Assembly (NCBI GenBank): GCA_030532125.1
Contig: JAUNLU010000001.1
Coordinates: forward strand, 124,001 to 188,000
Direction: 5' to 3'
DNA from: Trueperella sp.
Lineage (GTDB): Bacteria; Actinomycetota; Actinomycetes; Actinomycetales; Actinomycetaceae
Length of the DNA stretch: 64,000 bases
Shown in pieces: positions 45,356-55,467 of the stretch. Numbering within the stretch: position 1 is the first letter of the stretch; the number at the start of each line of letters is the position of its first letter. The notes under the pieces are model-generated. The model saw nothing but the letters and a program-made list of their open reading frames with translations, had not been told where the DNA came from and made no database searches. A program made the position numbers and the translations under genes.

Positions 45356-46561
45356 ATGCTCGGAACCATTGTTAAACGCGAATTTCTTAATATCTCATCT
45401 TCTCGGGCAATGCGGATCGGCACTGCGGTCTCGATGACTTTGATCTTGATCGCCGGCGTAGTTGGGCACTTCCTGCTTGGGGATGACGACGGTTCGGCGC
45501 CTACCGCTAAATTCACAATCGGGGTGGAAGAACATGTTGCCGGCATTGCAGACCAGCTCAATAAATCGCTGGTACCGCTCGGCGAAGACGCCCCGAAAGT
45601 GGAAGTACTAGATGCCGGAACTGGCGTCAGCTGGGTCAAAGCAGAACATGACGGCGAATCCCGCCTAGCAGTAAGCGGTCGAATCGGCGCCCTCACTTTC
45701 ACCCAAGAAAATGCCGACTATGAATACGAGATAGTCAATCAACTGGTGAAACAAGCCGCGGTATCCTGGGCGATTGAACAAACTGCTGGCCCACTCAGCC
45801 CGCAAACCGAGATGGCCGTCCTACAGGCACAAAACCCCCAAGTTGACGTTGTCGATTCCGATGAGAACCTGCTAATTGCAGATCCGGCAGGCTATATGAC
45901 TGGACTCGCCGCCCAGGTACTGCTGATCTTTGCGATCATCATGGGAATTAACTCGATTGCCTCCGGAGTGGTAGAGGAAAAATCCTCCCGCGTAGTGGAG
46001 ATCTTGCTAACGACGGTGCGCCCACGTGATTTACTACTCGGCAAGATCTTGGGAATTGGCATGTTCTTGCTGCTGCAGTTTGCGCTCTATGTGGCGACGG
46101 CGCTGCTGTCGCTGTATATCGCTGGCTTGTGGGGCTTCGTCACTTTAGGCCCCATCCTGGCGTGGGGTGTCGTTTGGTTGATAGTCGGGTTCTTCTTGTA
46201 CACCTCGCTAGTTGGCGCATTGGCAGCCACAGTTTCCCGGCAGGAAGATTTGGCGGCAATCACCACGCCAATGACGTTCCTGATTCTGGTTCCGTTCTAC
46301 CTGGGGCTATTCCTAGTGCCGGCACAACCGGATGCACTTATTACCAAGGTGCTGTCCGTTATCCCGTATTTCTCCTCCTTCATGATGCCGGTGCGTCAAG
46401 GCTATGGCACGGTAGGCACAGCAGAAATGCTGCTGGCATTGGTACTAGGGCTGGTAACTATTCCACTGGTAGGCAGACTATCTGGGCGGATTTACCGCAA
46501 CTCGATACTGCGCACCGGTAAACGGGTTTCGCTGCGCCAAGCTCTCAAGAACGAGGCCTAG
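45356..46561 (+). CDS. ABC exporter permease, NatB-like
   Basis: A 401-aa ABC-2 permease: one N-terminal membrane segment (about 17-38), an extracellular domain (about 40-170), then five more segments including IIMGINSIASGVVEEKSSRVVEILLTTVRPRDLL, the signature loop of the NatB group. It follows its ATPase by 3 bp. The 3' end overlaps the convergent uup gene by 17 bp. Cargo unknown (Na+ or drugs by family). Confidence 0.92.
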   Translation: MLGTIVKREFLNISSSRAMRIGTAVSMTLILIAGVVGHFLLGDDDGSAPTAKFTIGVEEHVAGIADQLNKSLVPLGEDAPKVEVLDAGTGVSWVKAEHDGESRLAVSGRIGALTFTQENADYEYEIVNQLVKQAAVSWAIEQTAGPLSPQTEMAVLQAQNPQVDVVDSDENLLIADPAGYMTGLAAQVLLIFAIIMGINSIASGVVEEKSSRVVEILLTTVRPRDLLLGKILGIGMFLLLQFALYVATALLSLYIAGLWGFVTLGPILAWGVVWLIVGFFLYTSLVGALAATVSRQEDLAAITTPMTFLILVPFYLGLFLVPAQPDALITKVLSVIPYFSSFMMPVRQGYGTVGTAEMLLALVLGLVTIPLVGRLSGRIYRNSILRTGKRVSLRQALKNEA

Positions 46562-48410
46562 CCCGCTCCATTTCCTCGCCAGCGGCGAGCCATTCCTCTT
46601 CCAATTCCGCGAGTTGGTCTTGGAGTTGGGCGATTTTCCGGCCAATATCCGCCAGTTGATCGTATTCCCCATTCGCAGCGAGCTCGCCCTGATTAATTCC
46701 TAGCTCCACTAATTCGGCATTGACGCGCGCCATGCGCCGCTCAGCTCGTTCCATCGCTTTTCGAGCCTGTCGCTCTTGTTGTGCGCGCGATACCCCGCCT
46801 GCCGGCTGGTCACTAGTCAACTGCCCATTGGTGGGCTTAGTACTTGCCTCCAGTTCGGTATCTGCTGCCTGCCGCACTATCTCCAGATATTGATCCACCC
46901 CGCCGGGCAGATCTCGCAGCGTGCCGTCTACTACTGCCACCTGGTGGTCGGTTATTCGCTCCAGTAAATAACGGTCATGCGAAACCACCACCAGCGTGCC
47001 CGGCCAAGAGTCAAGCAAATCTTCAATTGCCGCCAGCGTATCGGTGTCCAAATCATTAGTTGGTTCGTCCAATAACAACAAATTGGGCTCTCGGATGAGC
47101 AGCCGCAAAAGCTGCAGCCGGCGTCGTTCTCCGCCAGAAAGCTCACTGACCAGCGTCCACGCCCGCTCCCGGGTAAATCCCAGCATTTCCACTAGCTGCC
47201 CAGCAGAGAGATACTTTTTCCCCACCTGCACATGCGTGGCGATATCCGCCACTGCTTCTACTACTCGGCGATGCGAGACTTCATCTAACTCACGGGTTTC
47301 TTGCGATAACGTAGCTGCCACCACGGTTTGCCCCCGGCGCACCGTGCCAGCCGTGGGCGGCAAAGTACCGTTGAGCAGCCCTAATAGCGACGATTTCCCG
47401 GCACCGTTCGCACCTAGAATACCGATTCGTTCCCCGGGCGCGAGTCGTAATGTTACCTCGTGCAAGATCGTGGCACCGCCGGGCCAGGCATAGGAAACAT
47501 TTAGCAGGTCTACCACCCGTTTCCCCAGCCGACTGCTCGCCAGCTTGGCCAGTTCGATTGAGTCCCGCGGCGGAGGTTCGTTGGCAATTAGTTCATTTGC
47601 CGCTTCGATTCGAAATCTGGGTTTCGACGTACGGGCGGGCGCACCGCGGCGCAACCAAGCCAGTTCTTTGCGCAACAAGTTAGCCCGCTTTTCGGCGGCT
47701 TGTTGTGCGAGGCGTGCGCGTTCGGCACGCTGCAAAATATAGGCGGCATATCCGCCCTCATAGGTCTCAACCCGCCCGGGTTGCGGGTCGCGACCACCAG
47801 CGCCGTCGTGCCCAGGAACAACTTCCCAGAGCCGGTCACATACTGCGTCGAGGAACCACCGGTCGTGGGTTACCACCAGCAGCGCCCCGGGATCATTAGC
47901 CCGAGTAAACCGCTGCCGCAGGTAGTTTGCCAAAAAATCTACTCCTGCCAGATCCAAGTGGTTGGTGGGCTCATCTAATACCACTACCTCGGCGTCTTGA
48001 CACAAGGTGGCAACTAGCGCGACGCGGCGGCGTTGCCCGCCGGACAGTTCGGTGAGCTTGGCATCGAGCGGGACATCCGGGATCAATCCGGCGTGTAGTT
48101 CCCGGACATGCGCATCCGATGCCCATTCATAAACTTCTGCTGAGCCGTGGATAGCGGACTGCACCGTTTGTGCGGTCGGGCGATCCCCTTGGCGTAAGAC
48201 GGCGAACCGGGTGCCAGATACGGTAGTGACCCGGCCGGCGTCTGGGCTTAGGGCTCCGGTTAATATCCGCAGCAGTGTAGTCTTTCCGCCCCCATTGGGG
48301 CCGACGATGCCAATTCGCGCACCCTGCGCAAAGGATAGATTGATATCCGCCAAAATAGGGCGGGAGCCCAGCGATATTGCGACGTCTTCCGCGCTCAGAA
48401 TATGCGCCAT
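46545..48410 (-). CDS. uup: ABC-F ATPase, Uup-like
   Basis: A 621-aa soluble protein with two ABC domains and no membrane segment. Walker A sites GPNGGGKTT (37-45) and GANGAGKSS, signatures LSGGQRRR (122-129) and LSGGERRRL, Walker B LDEPTNHLDL and LDEPTNDLDT. The inter-domain RKELAWLRRGAPARTSKPRFR and the C-terminal coiled coil (about 545-610) are Uup features. ABC-F proteins act on the ribosome or on branched DNA ends. One bp after ispE. Confidence 0.93.
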   Translation of the reverse strand: MAHILSAEDVAISLGSRPILADINLSFAQGARIGIVGPNGGGKTTLLRILTGALSPDAGRVTTVSGTRFAVLRQGDRPTAQTVQSAIHGSAEVYEWASDAHVRELHAGLIPDVPLDAKLTELSGGQRRRVALVATLCQDAEVVVLDEPTNHLDLAGVDFLANYLRQRFTRANDPGALLVVTHDRWFLDAVCDRLWEVVPGHDGAGGRDPQPGRVETYEGGYAAYILQRAERARLAQQAAEKRANLLRKELAWLRRGAPARTSKPRFRIEAANELIANEPPPRDSIELAKLASSRLGKRVVDLLNVSYAWPGGATILHEVTLRLAPGERIGILGANGAGKSSLLGLLNGTLPPTAGTVRRGQTVVAATLSQETRELDEVSHRRVVEAVADIATHVQVGKKYLSAGQLVEMLGFTRERAWTLVSELSGGERRRLQLLRLLIREPNLLLLDEPTNDLDTDTLAAIEDLLDSWPGTLVVVSHDRYLLERITDHQVAVVDGTLRDLPGGVDQYLEIVRQAADTELEASTKPTNGQLTSDQPAGGVSRAQQERQARKAMERAERRMARVNAELVELGINQGELAANGEYDQLADIGRKIAQLQDQLAELEEEWLAAGEEMERARPRS

Positions 48411-48411
48411 A

Positions 48412-49323
48412 CTAGTTTTGCTCCACAGTTACTTGTGCGCCTGGAGTGGGCCCCGCAGCTGAATATACTGCCAGCTCAGGATAGGCATTGCTGATATCTT
48501 TAGCTAGTTCAGCGCATTCGTCAGGATCGCATAGCACCGCAATAGTGGGGCCGGATCCGCTCAAGATTGCCCCGTATCCAGCCTCGCTCAAATCAGAGAG
48601 CACGTCCCCTAACTCTGGGCGCAGCGAAATGGCGGCCGCCTGTAGATCGTTGCTGAGCAAACGCCCAATCTCAGCCAAGGTGCCGTGGCGCAGTACTGTG
48701 CGGAGCTCTGTGGTAGGGCGTGGATCGCGTGCTGCCGGGTAGAGGCGATCAAATTCCCGAAAGACTGCCGGGGTGGAAAGGCCATCCGATCGGGTCAACA
48801 GCACCCAACCAAACTGCGCCACAGTGTAGATCTGCTGCATTTTTTCACCGCGCCCAGTACCATGCGCCACCCCTCCTACCAGGCAAAATGGCACATCTGA
48901 GCCGAGTTGTGCCGCGAGTTCCAGCAGCTGTGACTCGCCCAGCTCTAGCTCCCACAGCTTATTGAGCGCCGCTAGGGTGGCAGCTGCATCCGCAGAACCA
49001 CCCGCCATGCCGCCGGCCACCGGGATTACTTTGTGGATGTGAAGGCGCGCCCCTTTGCCATAGGCGCGATCTGTGGGGCGGACCCCGTAGGTATCGAGTA
49101 GCAATTGGGCGGCACGCATCGCCAAATTGGTGTGGTCAGTGGGAAGGTTAGCCCCCAGCCCGGAGATCGTCATAGAAAGACCGGCGTCCTCAACTGCGGT
49201 TACTTCGTCCCGCAAATTGAGCGCCTGGAATACGGTGTCTAGCGGATGGAATCCATCTGGGCGCGGACCGCCCACATGCAGCGCCAAATTCACTTTTGCC
49301 GGGGCGGAAGCAATAACTTTCAC
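48412..49323 (-). CDS. ispE: 4-diphosphocytidyl-2-C-methyl-D-erythritol kinase
   Basis: GHMP kinase of the MEP pathway, 303 aa. It opens SAPAKVNLALHVGGPRPDGFHPLDTVF with the catalytic region, holds the ATP loop PVAGGMAGGSADAAATLAALN and the C-terminal AILSGSGPTIAVLC. GTG start. GGAGG lies too close (1 nt) to act well as a ribosome site, while TAAGCT stands 6 nt upstream. Downstream of ksgA by 13 bp. Confidence 0.95.
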   Translation of the reverse strand: MKVIASAPAKVNLALHVGGPRPDGFHPLDTVFQALNLRDEVTAVEDAGLSMTISGLGANLPTDHTNLAMRAAQLLLDTYGVRPTDRAYGKGARLHIHKVIPVAGGMAGGSADAAATLAALNKLWELELGESQLLELAAQLGSDVPFCLVGGVAHGTGRGEKMQQIYTVAQFGWVLLTRSDGLSTPAVFREFDRLYPAARDPRPTTELRTVLRHGTLAEIGRLLSNDLQAAAISLRPELGDVLSDLSEAGYGAILSGSGPTIAVLCDPDECAELAKDISNAYPELAVYSAAGPTPGAQVTVEQN

Positions 49324-49329
49324 GCCTCC

Positions 49330-49335
49330 AGCTTA
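49330..49335 (-). promoter_or_regulatory. -10-like element 6 nt before ispE
   Basis: TAAGCT, then GGAGGC, then the ispE GTG on the minus strand, right after the ksgA stop. Either a leaderless internal promoter or coincidence; the GGAGG may instead aid coupling. Confidence 0.3.
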
Positions 49336-49336
49336 G

Positions 49337-50302
49337 CTAGTTGTGCTGGGCGGCGACTATTCGCGCAAAATCTGACACAGTTAGCGCTTCGCCGCGCAGC
49401 TTAGGATCAATGCCGGCGCGCCGCAAAATTTGTTCCGCTGCCGCCGGATCCCCTGCCCAGGTGGCCAATGCAGCCCGCAAAGTTTTCCGACGCTGGGCAA
49501 AGGCAGCATCTATCACAGCGAAGACCTCTGCCCGCGAGATATTTGCTTGAGTGGCGCCACTTAAATTTTGGGCGGTTTCACCTAGATTCGCTGCGCCGGC
49601 TAATGATCCACCCGGACGCCGCGTGAGGTGCACCAATGCTGAATCCACATTGGGCACTGGCCAGAATACGTTACGCGATATTTTTGCCCCTCGGCGCACT
49701 TCAGAATACCAGCTAGCTTTCACTGACGGCACCCCGTAAGTTCGCGAACCAGGTTGTGCCGCCAGCCGGTCAGCCACTTCGGCTTGCACCATCACAGTTA
49801 TTTCTTGCAAGCTCGGGACGTGCGCTAAGAAATTGAGCAATACCGGCACCGAGACGTTGTATGGCAGATTTGCCACCAACTTAGTGGGGCCAAATTCAGC
49901 ACGTGCTGCAGTTCCCCCAGCTAATGCCGGAGCCAGTGCTGGTGGCACCGGGATATCTGCCACGGTATTGACGGTGAGCGCGTCTTTTTCCACCACCACG
50001 CAGCGATCGGCTATCGGCGCGGCATGGGCTGCCAAAGTTTTTGGCAATGCTGCTGCTAGCTTTGGATCAATTTCAACTGCGCTGACGTAGGCCCCGGCTT
50101 CCAAAAGTGCTAGCGTCAGCGATCCGAGCCCTGGGCCAACTTCCACCACCCAGTCCCCCGGTGCGACGCCGGCGTCACGCACAATTCGGCGCACTGTTCC
50201 GGCGTCACCAACAAAGTTTTGCCCCAGAGTTTTAGTAGGGCGAATTCCTAGCTGATCAGCTAGCGCCCGGATATCTGTGGGAGTTAGTAGCTCTAGTACC
50301 AA
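49337..50302 (-). CDS. rsmA: 16S rRNA dimethyladenosine transferase KsgA (RsmA)
   Basis: Dimethylates A1518 and A1519 of 16S rRNA during 30S maturation. The SAM-binding motif [17 protein letters not shown], motif for base binding [13 protein letters not shown] (NLPY) and GQNFVGD near the start are diagnostic. I set the start at TTG (50302), which overlaps the stop of the upstream G5 gene and opens [18 protein letters not shown], the usual beginning. GTG at 50335 is possible. About 321 aa, longer than E. coli KsgA by insertions around 110-130 and 240. Confidence 0.93.
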   Translation of the reverse strand: MVLELLTPTDIRALADQLGIRPTKTLGQNFVGDAGTVRRIVRDAGVAPGDWVVEVGPGLGSLTLALLEAGAYVSAVEIDPKLAAALPKTLAAHAAPIADRCVVVEKDALTVNTVADIPVPPALAPALAGGTAARAEFGPTKLVANLPYNVSVPVLLNFLAHVPSLQEITVMVQAEVADRLAAQPGSRTYGVPSVKASWYSEVRRGAKISRNVFWPVPNVDSALVHLTRRPGGSLAGAANLGETAQNLSGATQANISRAEVFAVIDAAFAQRRKTLRAALATWAGDPAAAEQILRRAGIDPKLRGEALTVSDFARIVAAQHN

Positions 50303-51528
50303 CCGCGAGCCTGCGAGTGGTTCCAGGCGCCACACGGTGAACCGTAGCGACCTTTGATGTACCCCAGCCCCCAAGTAATCTGAGTTGCGGGGTTGGTACG
50401 CCAGTCTGCACCGGCAGACGCCATCTTATTGCCCGGCAGGGACTGCGGAATTCCGTATGCTCCCGAGCTACGATTCATTGCGTAGGTATTCCAGCCAGAT
50501 TCGCGCTGCCACAGCGCATCCAAACACTGGAACTGCTCTGGCCCCCAACCGTTGGCGGCCACCATATCGCGGGCGATAGCGCGCGCCGATCCCGGCGATG
50601 GAGCCGGCCCAGCTGGTGGAACTGCAACGGTATCGGGTGCACCAACTTTTACCACCTCAGTAACTGGCGCTACTTTTAAGGTTTCTACCGTAACCACACG
50701 CGCGGATTCTTCACCATCGCGATAGGTGACTTGGTAGGTGCGGGTGCCCGATCCATCTACTCCGGCGGTGACCACCTGACGGCGACCGGCCGGCAAAGAA
50801 GGATCCTTTTGCTCTTCGACGGCGTGGGCTTCAGTGAACTCTTCGGTCACGGTTTCCACCCTAACGCGCACGATCTTAATCTCGGTATCTGCAGCTACTA
50901 GCGCAGAGAGAGGCACGGAGACTTCGTCTTTCTCCCCTAGTTTGACGCCGGCTTGGTCAATTACTTGACCATAGGTTTGGCTGGCATGTGCTTCCAGTTG
51001 GCGGGTTTTACCATCGACGGTTAGCTGCACGGGGACGATGACATTCGCTAATTCCTGATTAGCTGAGGCGGCGTAGGCCGTGTCGACGAACCGGGGACCG
51101 CGAGGCTCTAGCGAAATACCAAATGCCGAGCCAGCCGTCAGAGCAGCTACTGTAGCCACTCCGGAGAGTTTGAGGAAACGAGGATTGCGCCGACCAGTGG
51201 CGGGCTTCAGATGAGCCGCCCGTGATTTTACGTATACGTCGTTCATGATTTCGGCGTATGGCTTCACGTACGTGGAACGGGCTGCGGTTGCGGCAACTAC
51301 TGGGATTTCTCCAGTATCAGCGTTAGCAAAGGCTTCCTTACGGGCGCGGCGCTCAGCAGCAGCTTGCGCGCGTTCTGCCGCGCGGCGTGCCCGGCGCGAA
51401 CCCGGTTTCGGCGGGGTGTTCAGCAGATCCTCAGTAATAAGGAATCCTGAATTCGTACTCAAAGTTTCTCCAGATGTGACGGCGCCAACCGCATACGCTG
51501 CATACGCTCCGCGCCGTCTAGATAACAT
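50293..51528 (-). CDS. G5-domain cell-wall hydrolase (RpfB-like layout)
   Basis: A 411-aa exported or membrane-anchored protein. After a basic cytosolic lead (about 1-115) comes one hydrophobic segment (about 124-142). One DUF348 domain follows ([20 protein letters not shown]...), then a G5 domain ([22 protein letters not shown]), an Ala/Pro linker, and a C-terminal lysozyme-like transglycosylase domain, [18 protein letters not shown], with the catalytic Glu, [16 protein letters not shown] and [14 protein letters not shown]. The order is that of RpfB but the last domain resembles the SLT-like module, and only one DUF348 is seen. ATG at 51528 chosen; TTG at 51549 is an alternative. Overlaps rsmA. 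Confidence 0.88.
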   Translation of the reverse strand: MLSRRRGAYAAYAVGAVTSGETLSTNSGFLITEDLLNTPPKPGSRRARRAAERAQAAAERRARKEAFANADTGEIPVVAATAARSTYVKPYAEIMNDVYVKSRAAHLKPATGRRNPRFLKLSGVATVAALTAGSAFGISLEPRGPRFVDTAYAASANQELANVIVPVQLTVDGKTRQLEAHASQTYGQVIDQAGVKLGEKDEVSVPLSALVAADTEIKIVRVRVETVTEEFTEAHAVEEQKDPSLPAGRRQVVTAGVDGSGTRTYQVTYRDGEESARVVTVETLKVAPVTEVVKVGAPDTVAVPPAGPAPSPGSARAIARDMVAANGWGPEQFQCLDALWQRESGWNTYAMNRSSGAYGIPQSLPGNKMASAGADWRTNPATQITWGLGYIKGRYGSPCGAWNHSQARGWY

Positions 51529-51630
51529 TCCGTAACCGATTGTAATCAAATCGTAACAATTGGCAACCCGTTCGTGAAAGTTCTAACAGCTCTCCGCAAA
51601 AGCCCAAGTCAGAGCAGTGGAAAATGTCGC

Positions 51631-52650
51631 TCAGACGCCGTAAACGCGCGAAACATTCGCATCTAGCTGAGTTAGCCAGGCAATAAGCTCCGATTCCGGC
51701 AATGTTTCTGCTGCAGCATCCTCTGCCGCCACCGGCTCTACCCGATATTTCGCCAACTGCGCCAGATACTTTGCGGTGTACACCGCACCCCATACCGCAT
51801 TGGGATGCCCCCGGAACGGCAGCGGCGTCAGATACGGCGCATCCGTCTCCACTAAGACCAGCTCCGGGTGCAAGGTCAAGAATGCGGCACGCAGCTGCGC
51901 ATTAGCTGGAAAAGTTACGTTTCCCGCAAATGAGGCATACCAGCCTTGGGCATTGCAGATTTCGGCCAGTTCTTGGTCACCTGAATAACAGTGGAATACG
52001 GTTTGCTTCGGCGCACCATCCGCTAACAGAATTTCGACGACGTCCCGGTAGACGCTATCGTCACCAACAGCGCCGCGAATATGCATCTGCAGCGGTTTTC
52101 CCAGTTCTTTAGCGAGCGCAATATGTGCCCGGAAGGCTTGCTGCTGTATTTCTTTGCCGGCATCCCCGGTGCGGAAATAGTCCAGCCCAGTCTCGCCAAT
52201 CGCCACCACCGCTGAATCTGCCGCTAATTCCGCTACCTGCGCCAGCGCCTCATCCAGGGGTACCTCATGATGCGGGGCAATATTAGGGACCAGCCCGTCT
52301 GGGCCAATTTCCCGCACCCCGGCGTGTAGCGGAACCTCATTAGGGTGGATGGCCAGCGCTCCCCAAAGTTCCGGGCAGTTCCGCGCCAATTCCACTGTGA
52401 ACTCCAGCATCGGCAATTCACATCCAGAGCTGATCGCCGCCCGCACCCCGGCTGCCGCCATTCCACCGCGCATATTGGCGAGCAAAACCGGCATCCGCAG
52501 CGCGGCGTCGTCGTTAAATTTTTGGATCGGGAACGGTTCTGCCGGATCTGGGTAAATATGGGTGTGGTTGTCCACGATCGGCAGCGGCAGCGGCGGCGGG
52601 AGCGCCACCACGCCCCGCTTTTTGCGTTTTTTCGCCGCCGAGGAACTCAT
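51631..52650 (-). CDS. tatD: TatD family metal-dependent deoxyribonuclease
   Basis: Metal-dependent hydrolase with a TIM barrel, 3'-5' exonuclease or 3'-phosphodiesterase activity in homologues. Metal motifs are DNHTHIYPD near the start, IGETGLDYFR with the Glu ligand, QMHIRG, FHCYSG and VETDAPYLTP. The 339-aa chain has a Lys/Pro-rich lead before the core. Sits between metG and the G5 hydrolase, the standard order. Confidence 0.94.
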   Translation of the reverse strand: MSSSAAKKRKKRGVVALPPPLPLPIVDNHTHIYPDPAEPFPIQKFNDDAALRMPVLLANMRGGMAAAGVRAAISSGCELPMLEFTVELARNCPELWGALAIHPNEVPLHAGVREIGPDGLVPNIAPHHEVPLDEALAQVAELAADSAVVAIGETGLDYFRTGDAGKEIQQQAFRAHIALAKELGKPLQMHIRGAVGDDSVYRDVVEILLADGAPKQTVFHCYSGDQELAEICNAQGWYASFAGNVTFPANAQLRAAFLTLHPELVLVETDAPYLTPLPFRGHPNAVWGAVYTAKYLAQLAKYRVEPVAAEDAAAETLPESELIAWLTQLDANVSRVYGV

Positions 52651-52677
52651 CTTTTGCCGGTTGCGCCAGGCGCAGCG

Positions 52678-54492
52678 CTATTCCCCAGCCGCCGCTTCGA
52701 GCCGGGCCAGTTCTTCGTCCACCACAGTTGGCTCCAGTTTGGTAAACACCGGTTTCGGTTTCGCAATCGGAGTTCCCGGGATTACCGGCCGTGACTCCCA
52801 CGCCCGCACCTGGGTGTAGTCACCGGTGATAATCGGGTACGGATGCCCGGAATCCAGATCCGTCACCTCTTCCATCCGGGGCATCGGCGCAATATCACCA
52901 CTCCCACCCAAGGTGGCATCAATGGCATTGGCCGAATGCGGCAAGAACACGCACATCATGGTGTTCAAATCCGAGACTGCTTGGATAAGCGTATTCAGGA
53001 TCGTGCCCAGGCGCTCACGCTCAGTTGGCGCTTTCAGCTTGAACGGCTCAGTGCGGGACACGTAGGCGTTCGCTTCCCCGACCAGGCGCATTATTTCGGT
53101 CAGCGCCGCACGCTGGTGGTGATTGGCGATCAAGTCGCCAACTTTCGCAAACCCAGCCTGAACTTGGTCCAGAAGTTCGACGTCGATTTCCGCGCGCTCG
53201 CCCACTGGTGGGATTTCCCCGAAGTTTTTGGCGATCATCGCGCAGGTGCGGTTCACTAAATTGCCCCAGCCTGCCACCAGTTCCGAGTTATTGCGGCGCA
53301 CGAACTCACTCCAGGTGAAGTCGGAATCCGAAGTTTCCGGCCCGGCAATAGAGATGAAATACCGCAAGGCATCGGGCTGGTAACGGGAAAGCACATCCCG
53401 CACATAAATAACTATCCCCTTGGAAGAGGAGAACTTCTCCCCCTCCATAGTCAAAAATTCAGATGCCACTACTTGGGTGGGTAGTTCTAATTTCCCGAAA
53501 CGCCCCGGTTCCCCGGCCCGCGATCCGGCTCCGTTGTAGGAGAGCAGCTCAGCTGGCCAAATCTGGGAGTGGAATACGATGTTGTCCTTGCCCATGAAGT
53601 AGTAGGACAGCGCCTCGGGGTTATTCCACCACTCCCGCCAGTCATCCGCCGTGCCGACTCCAGCCGCTGCCCGCCGGCGCGCCCACTCTACTGAAGCGGA
53701 GAGGTAACCGACAACGGCGTCAAACCACACGTATAGGCGCTTATTGGGTTTATCTTCCCAGCCCGGCACCGGGATACCCCAGGAGATGTCCCGGCTCATA
53801 GCGCGCGGGCGCACGTCTTCCAGCAGATGCTTAGAGAACGAGATGACGTTGGGGCGCCACTTGCCATCTTTTTCTACCGTATCTAGCCATGCACCGAGTG
53901 CATCAGCCAATGCTGGCAGATCCAGGAAATAGTGTTCGGTGGACTTGAATTCTGGCGGCAGCCCGGAAACTTTAGAGATCGGGTCAACTAGATCTTGCGG
54001 GTCAAGCTGATTGCCACAGTTATCGCATTGGTCCCCGCGAGCGCCGGCGGCACCACAGATCGGGCAGGTGCCCTCAATGTACCGGTCTGGCAGGGTATTG
54101 CCCGTTTTCGGGTCAATTGCCACCGGAGTTTCTTGTACCACCATGTAGCCGTTGTCCCGGCAGCCTTCAAACAGTTCTTGCACTACCTGTTCATGGTTCA
54201 CTGTGGTAGTGCGCGTGAAGAGATCGTAGGACAACCCGAGATTAACTAGATCCTCAACAATTATGCGGTTATTGCGATCCGCAAGTTCTTGGGGGGTGAC
54301 GCCTTCGTTATCCGCTGCCACCAGAATTGGGGTGCCGTGTTCGTCGGTACCGGAAACCATCAGCACTTCGTGCCCCACCATTCGCATATAGCGGGAGAAG
54401 ACGTCGGAGGGGACGCCGAAACCAGCTACGTGACCGATGTGACGGGGGCCGTTTGCGTACGGCCAGGCAACAGCAGACAGAATTTTAGACAT
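52678..54492 (-). CDS. metG: Methionyl-tRNA synthetase
   Basis: Charges tRNA-Met, 604 aa. The class I HIGH motif is HIGH at 18-21, the KMSKS equivalent is KFSSSKG, and the zinc knuckle is CPICG..QCDNCG (about 145-165). No C-terminal tRNA-binding Trbp111 domain is present. The ATG at 54492 opens [20 protein letters not shown]. It lacks a Shine-Dalgarno sequence; TACCCT stands 6 nt upstream, which suggests leaderless transcription. A longer frame to 54543 is unlikely. Confidence 0.96.
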   Translation of the reverse strand: MSKILSAVAWPYANGPRHIGHVAGFGVPSDVFSRYMRMVGHEVLMVSGTDEHGTPILVAADNEGVTPQELADRNNRIIVEDLVNLGLSYDLFTRTTTVNHEQVVQELFEGCRDNGYMVVQETPVAIDPKTGNTLPDRYIEGTCPICGAAGARGDQCDNCGNQLDPQDLVDPISKVSGLPPEFKSTEHYFLDLPALADALGAWLDTVEKDGKWRPNVISFSKHLLEDVRPRAMSRDISWGIPVPGWEDKPNKRLYVWFDAVVGYLSASVEWARRRAAAGVGTADDWREWWNNPEALSYYFMGKDNIVFHSQIWPAELLSYNGAGSRAGEPGRFGKLELPTQVVASEFLTMEGEKFSSSKGIVIYVRDVLSRYQPDALRYFISIAGPETSDSDFTWSEFVRRNNSELVAGWGNLVNRTCAMIAKNFGEIPPVGERAEIDVELLDQVQAGFAKVGDLIANHHQRAALTEIMRLVGEANAYVSRTEPFKLKAPTERERLGTILNTLIQAVSDLNTMMCVFLPHSANAIDATLGGSGDIAPMPRMEEVTDLDSGHPYPIITGDYTQVRAWESRPVIPGTPIAKPKPVFTKLEPTVVDEELARLEAAAGE

Positions 54493-54498
54493 ATATCC

Positions 54499-54504
54499 AG
54501 GGTA
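54499..54504 (-). promoter_or_regulatory. -10 element of a probable leaderless metG promoter
   Basis: TACCCT, GGATAT, ATG on the minus strand. No ribosome site is visible. Confidence 0.45.
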
Positions 54505-54703
54505 CGGCTTAAAGTTCCTGCGCGTAAAAAGTTTGCGCGCCAACTAGCTCACGTGGTGATGAATGACCAGCTCCTAAACCGGTACAAACTCTGCTTCCCA
54601 TCAGCCTGATCAACTTACCTAGAGGCAGCCACGGCTGTGATTTGCCCACCACACCGCCGTCTTCCCTAAGCTGAAAATCAGGTATTTCTATGCCCATTAC
54701 CCT

Positions 54704-54719
54704 CCAGTAGGATTACTGG
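54704..54719. promoter_or_regulatory. Inverted repeat upstream of pncA
   Basis: CCAGTA-GGAT-TACTGG, perfect 6-bp arms, 31 bp before the pncA ATG. It is a possible operator; similarity to the dyad near nadC is limited. Confidence 0.35.
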
Positions 54720-54750
54720 TATTCCGGCAAAATCCCACGACAGGAGAAAA

Positions 54751-55407
54751 ATGGAAGCCCAGAATCGTGCCTTAATCATCGTGGATGTACAGCCCACCTT
54801 TTGCGAAGGAGGTGCCCTCGGCGTGGACGGCGGCAATGACGTTGCCGAGCGCATTGCCGACTTCGTAACCGATAACGCCGATGAATACGAGTACATCGTC
54901 ACCACTCAGGACTGGCATATCGAGCCCGGCGACCATTTCGCTACCGAACCGGACTTCGTAGATACTTGGCCCCCACACGGCGTTGCGGGGACGCCAGAAG
55001 CTGAACTGCACGAAGCTATTGCTTCCCTACCAGTCGATGACCAGGTAAAGAAAGGGCAATATGCTGCCGCTTACTCGGGTTTCGAGGGCACGGATGCCGA
55101 GGGGCAGACGCTGGAGAGCTTACTGCGCGCCCACGATATCCAGGCAATTGACGTGGTGGGGATTGCTGAGTCGCACTGCGTAAAAGAAACTGCCTTGGAC
55201 GCCTTGCGAGCAGGATGGCCGGTGCGGGTATTTTCTGACCTCACTGTTCCGGTATCTGCGGAACTGGGGGAAGCTGCGCGGGTAGAGATGGACGAAGCTG
55301 GCGTAGAACAGCTGGACTCCGGGGACGCTTTTGGCTTTTACGAAGAGGATGACGACGGCGACGACCTCGACGAGTGGACTGCGCAGTGGCTGCCAGATAC
55401 CCCGTAA
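54751..55407 (+). CDS. pncA: Nicotinamidase
   Basis: Converts nicotinamide to nicotinate for NAD salvage. Isochorismatase-fold protein of 218 aa. Catalytic triad D12 (IVDVQ), K101 (VKKGQ) and C143 (ESHCVKETALDAL). Metal ligands D54, H56, H62 and H76 are in place, and AAAYSGFEG is present. The C-terminal 30 residues are strongly acidic (EEDDDGDDLDEW), an extension beyond the usual 190 aa. GGAG precedes the ATG. Works with nadC/niaR at the right end of the window. Confidence 0.95.
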   Translation: MEAQNRALIIVDVQPTFCEGGALGVDGGNDVAERIADFVTDNADEYEYIVTTQDWHIEPGDHFATEPDFVDTWPPHGVAGTPEAELHEAIASLPVDDQVKKGQYAAAYSGFEGTDAEGQTLESLLRAHDIQAIDVVGIAESHCVKETALDALRAGWPVRVFSDLTVPVSAELGEAARVEMDEAGVEQLDSGDAFGFYEEDDDGDDLDEWTAQWLPDTP

Positions 55408-55467
55408 GCCTTGGCACAGTAGCCGGGAAAGCCTGATTATTACTGATGCCGGCTCTACGCCGGGCAG

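Noticed and set aside
51529..51630. c-di-AMP riboswitch before the G5 hydrolase
   Set aside because: Such switches precede some rpf-type genes, but only 100 bp separate this start from tatD, too little for the motif.
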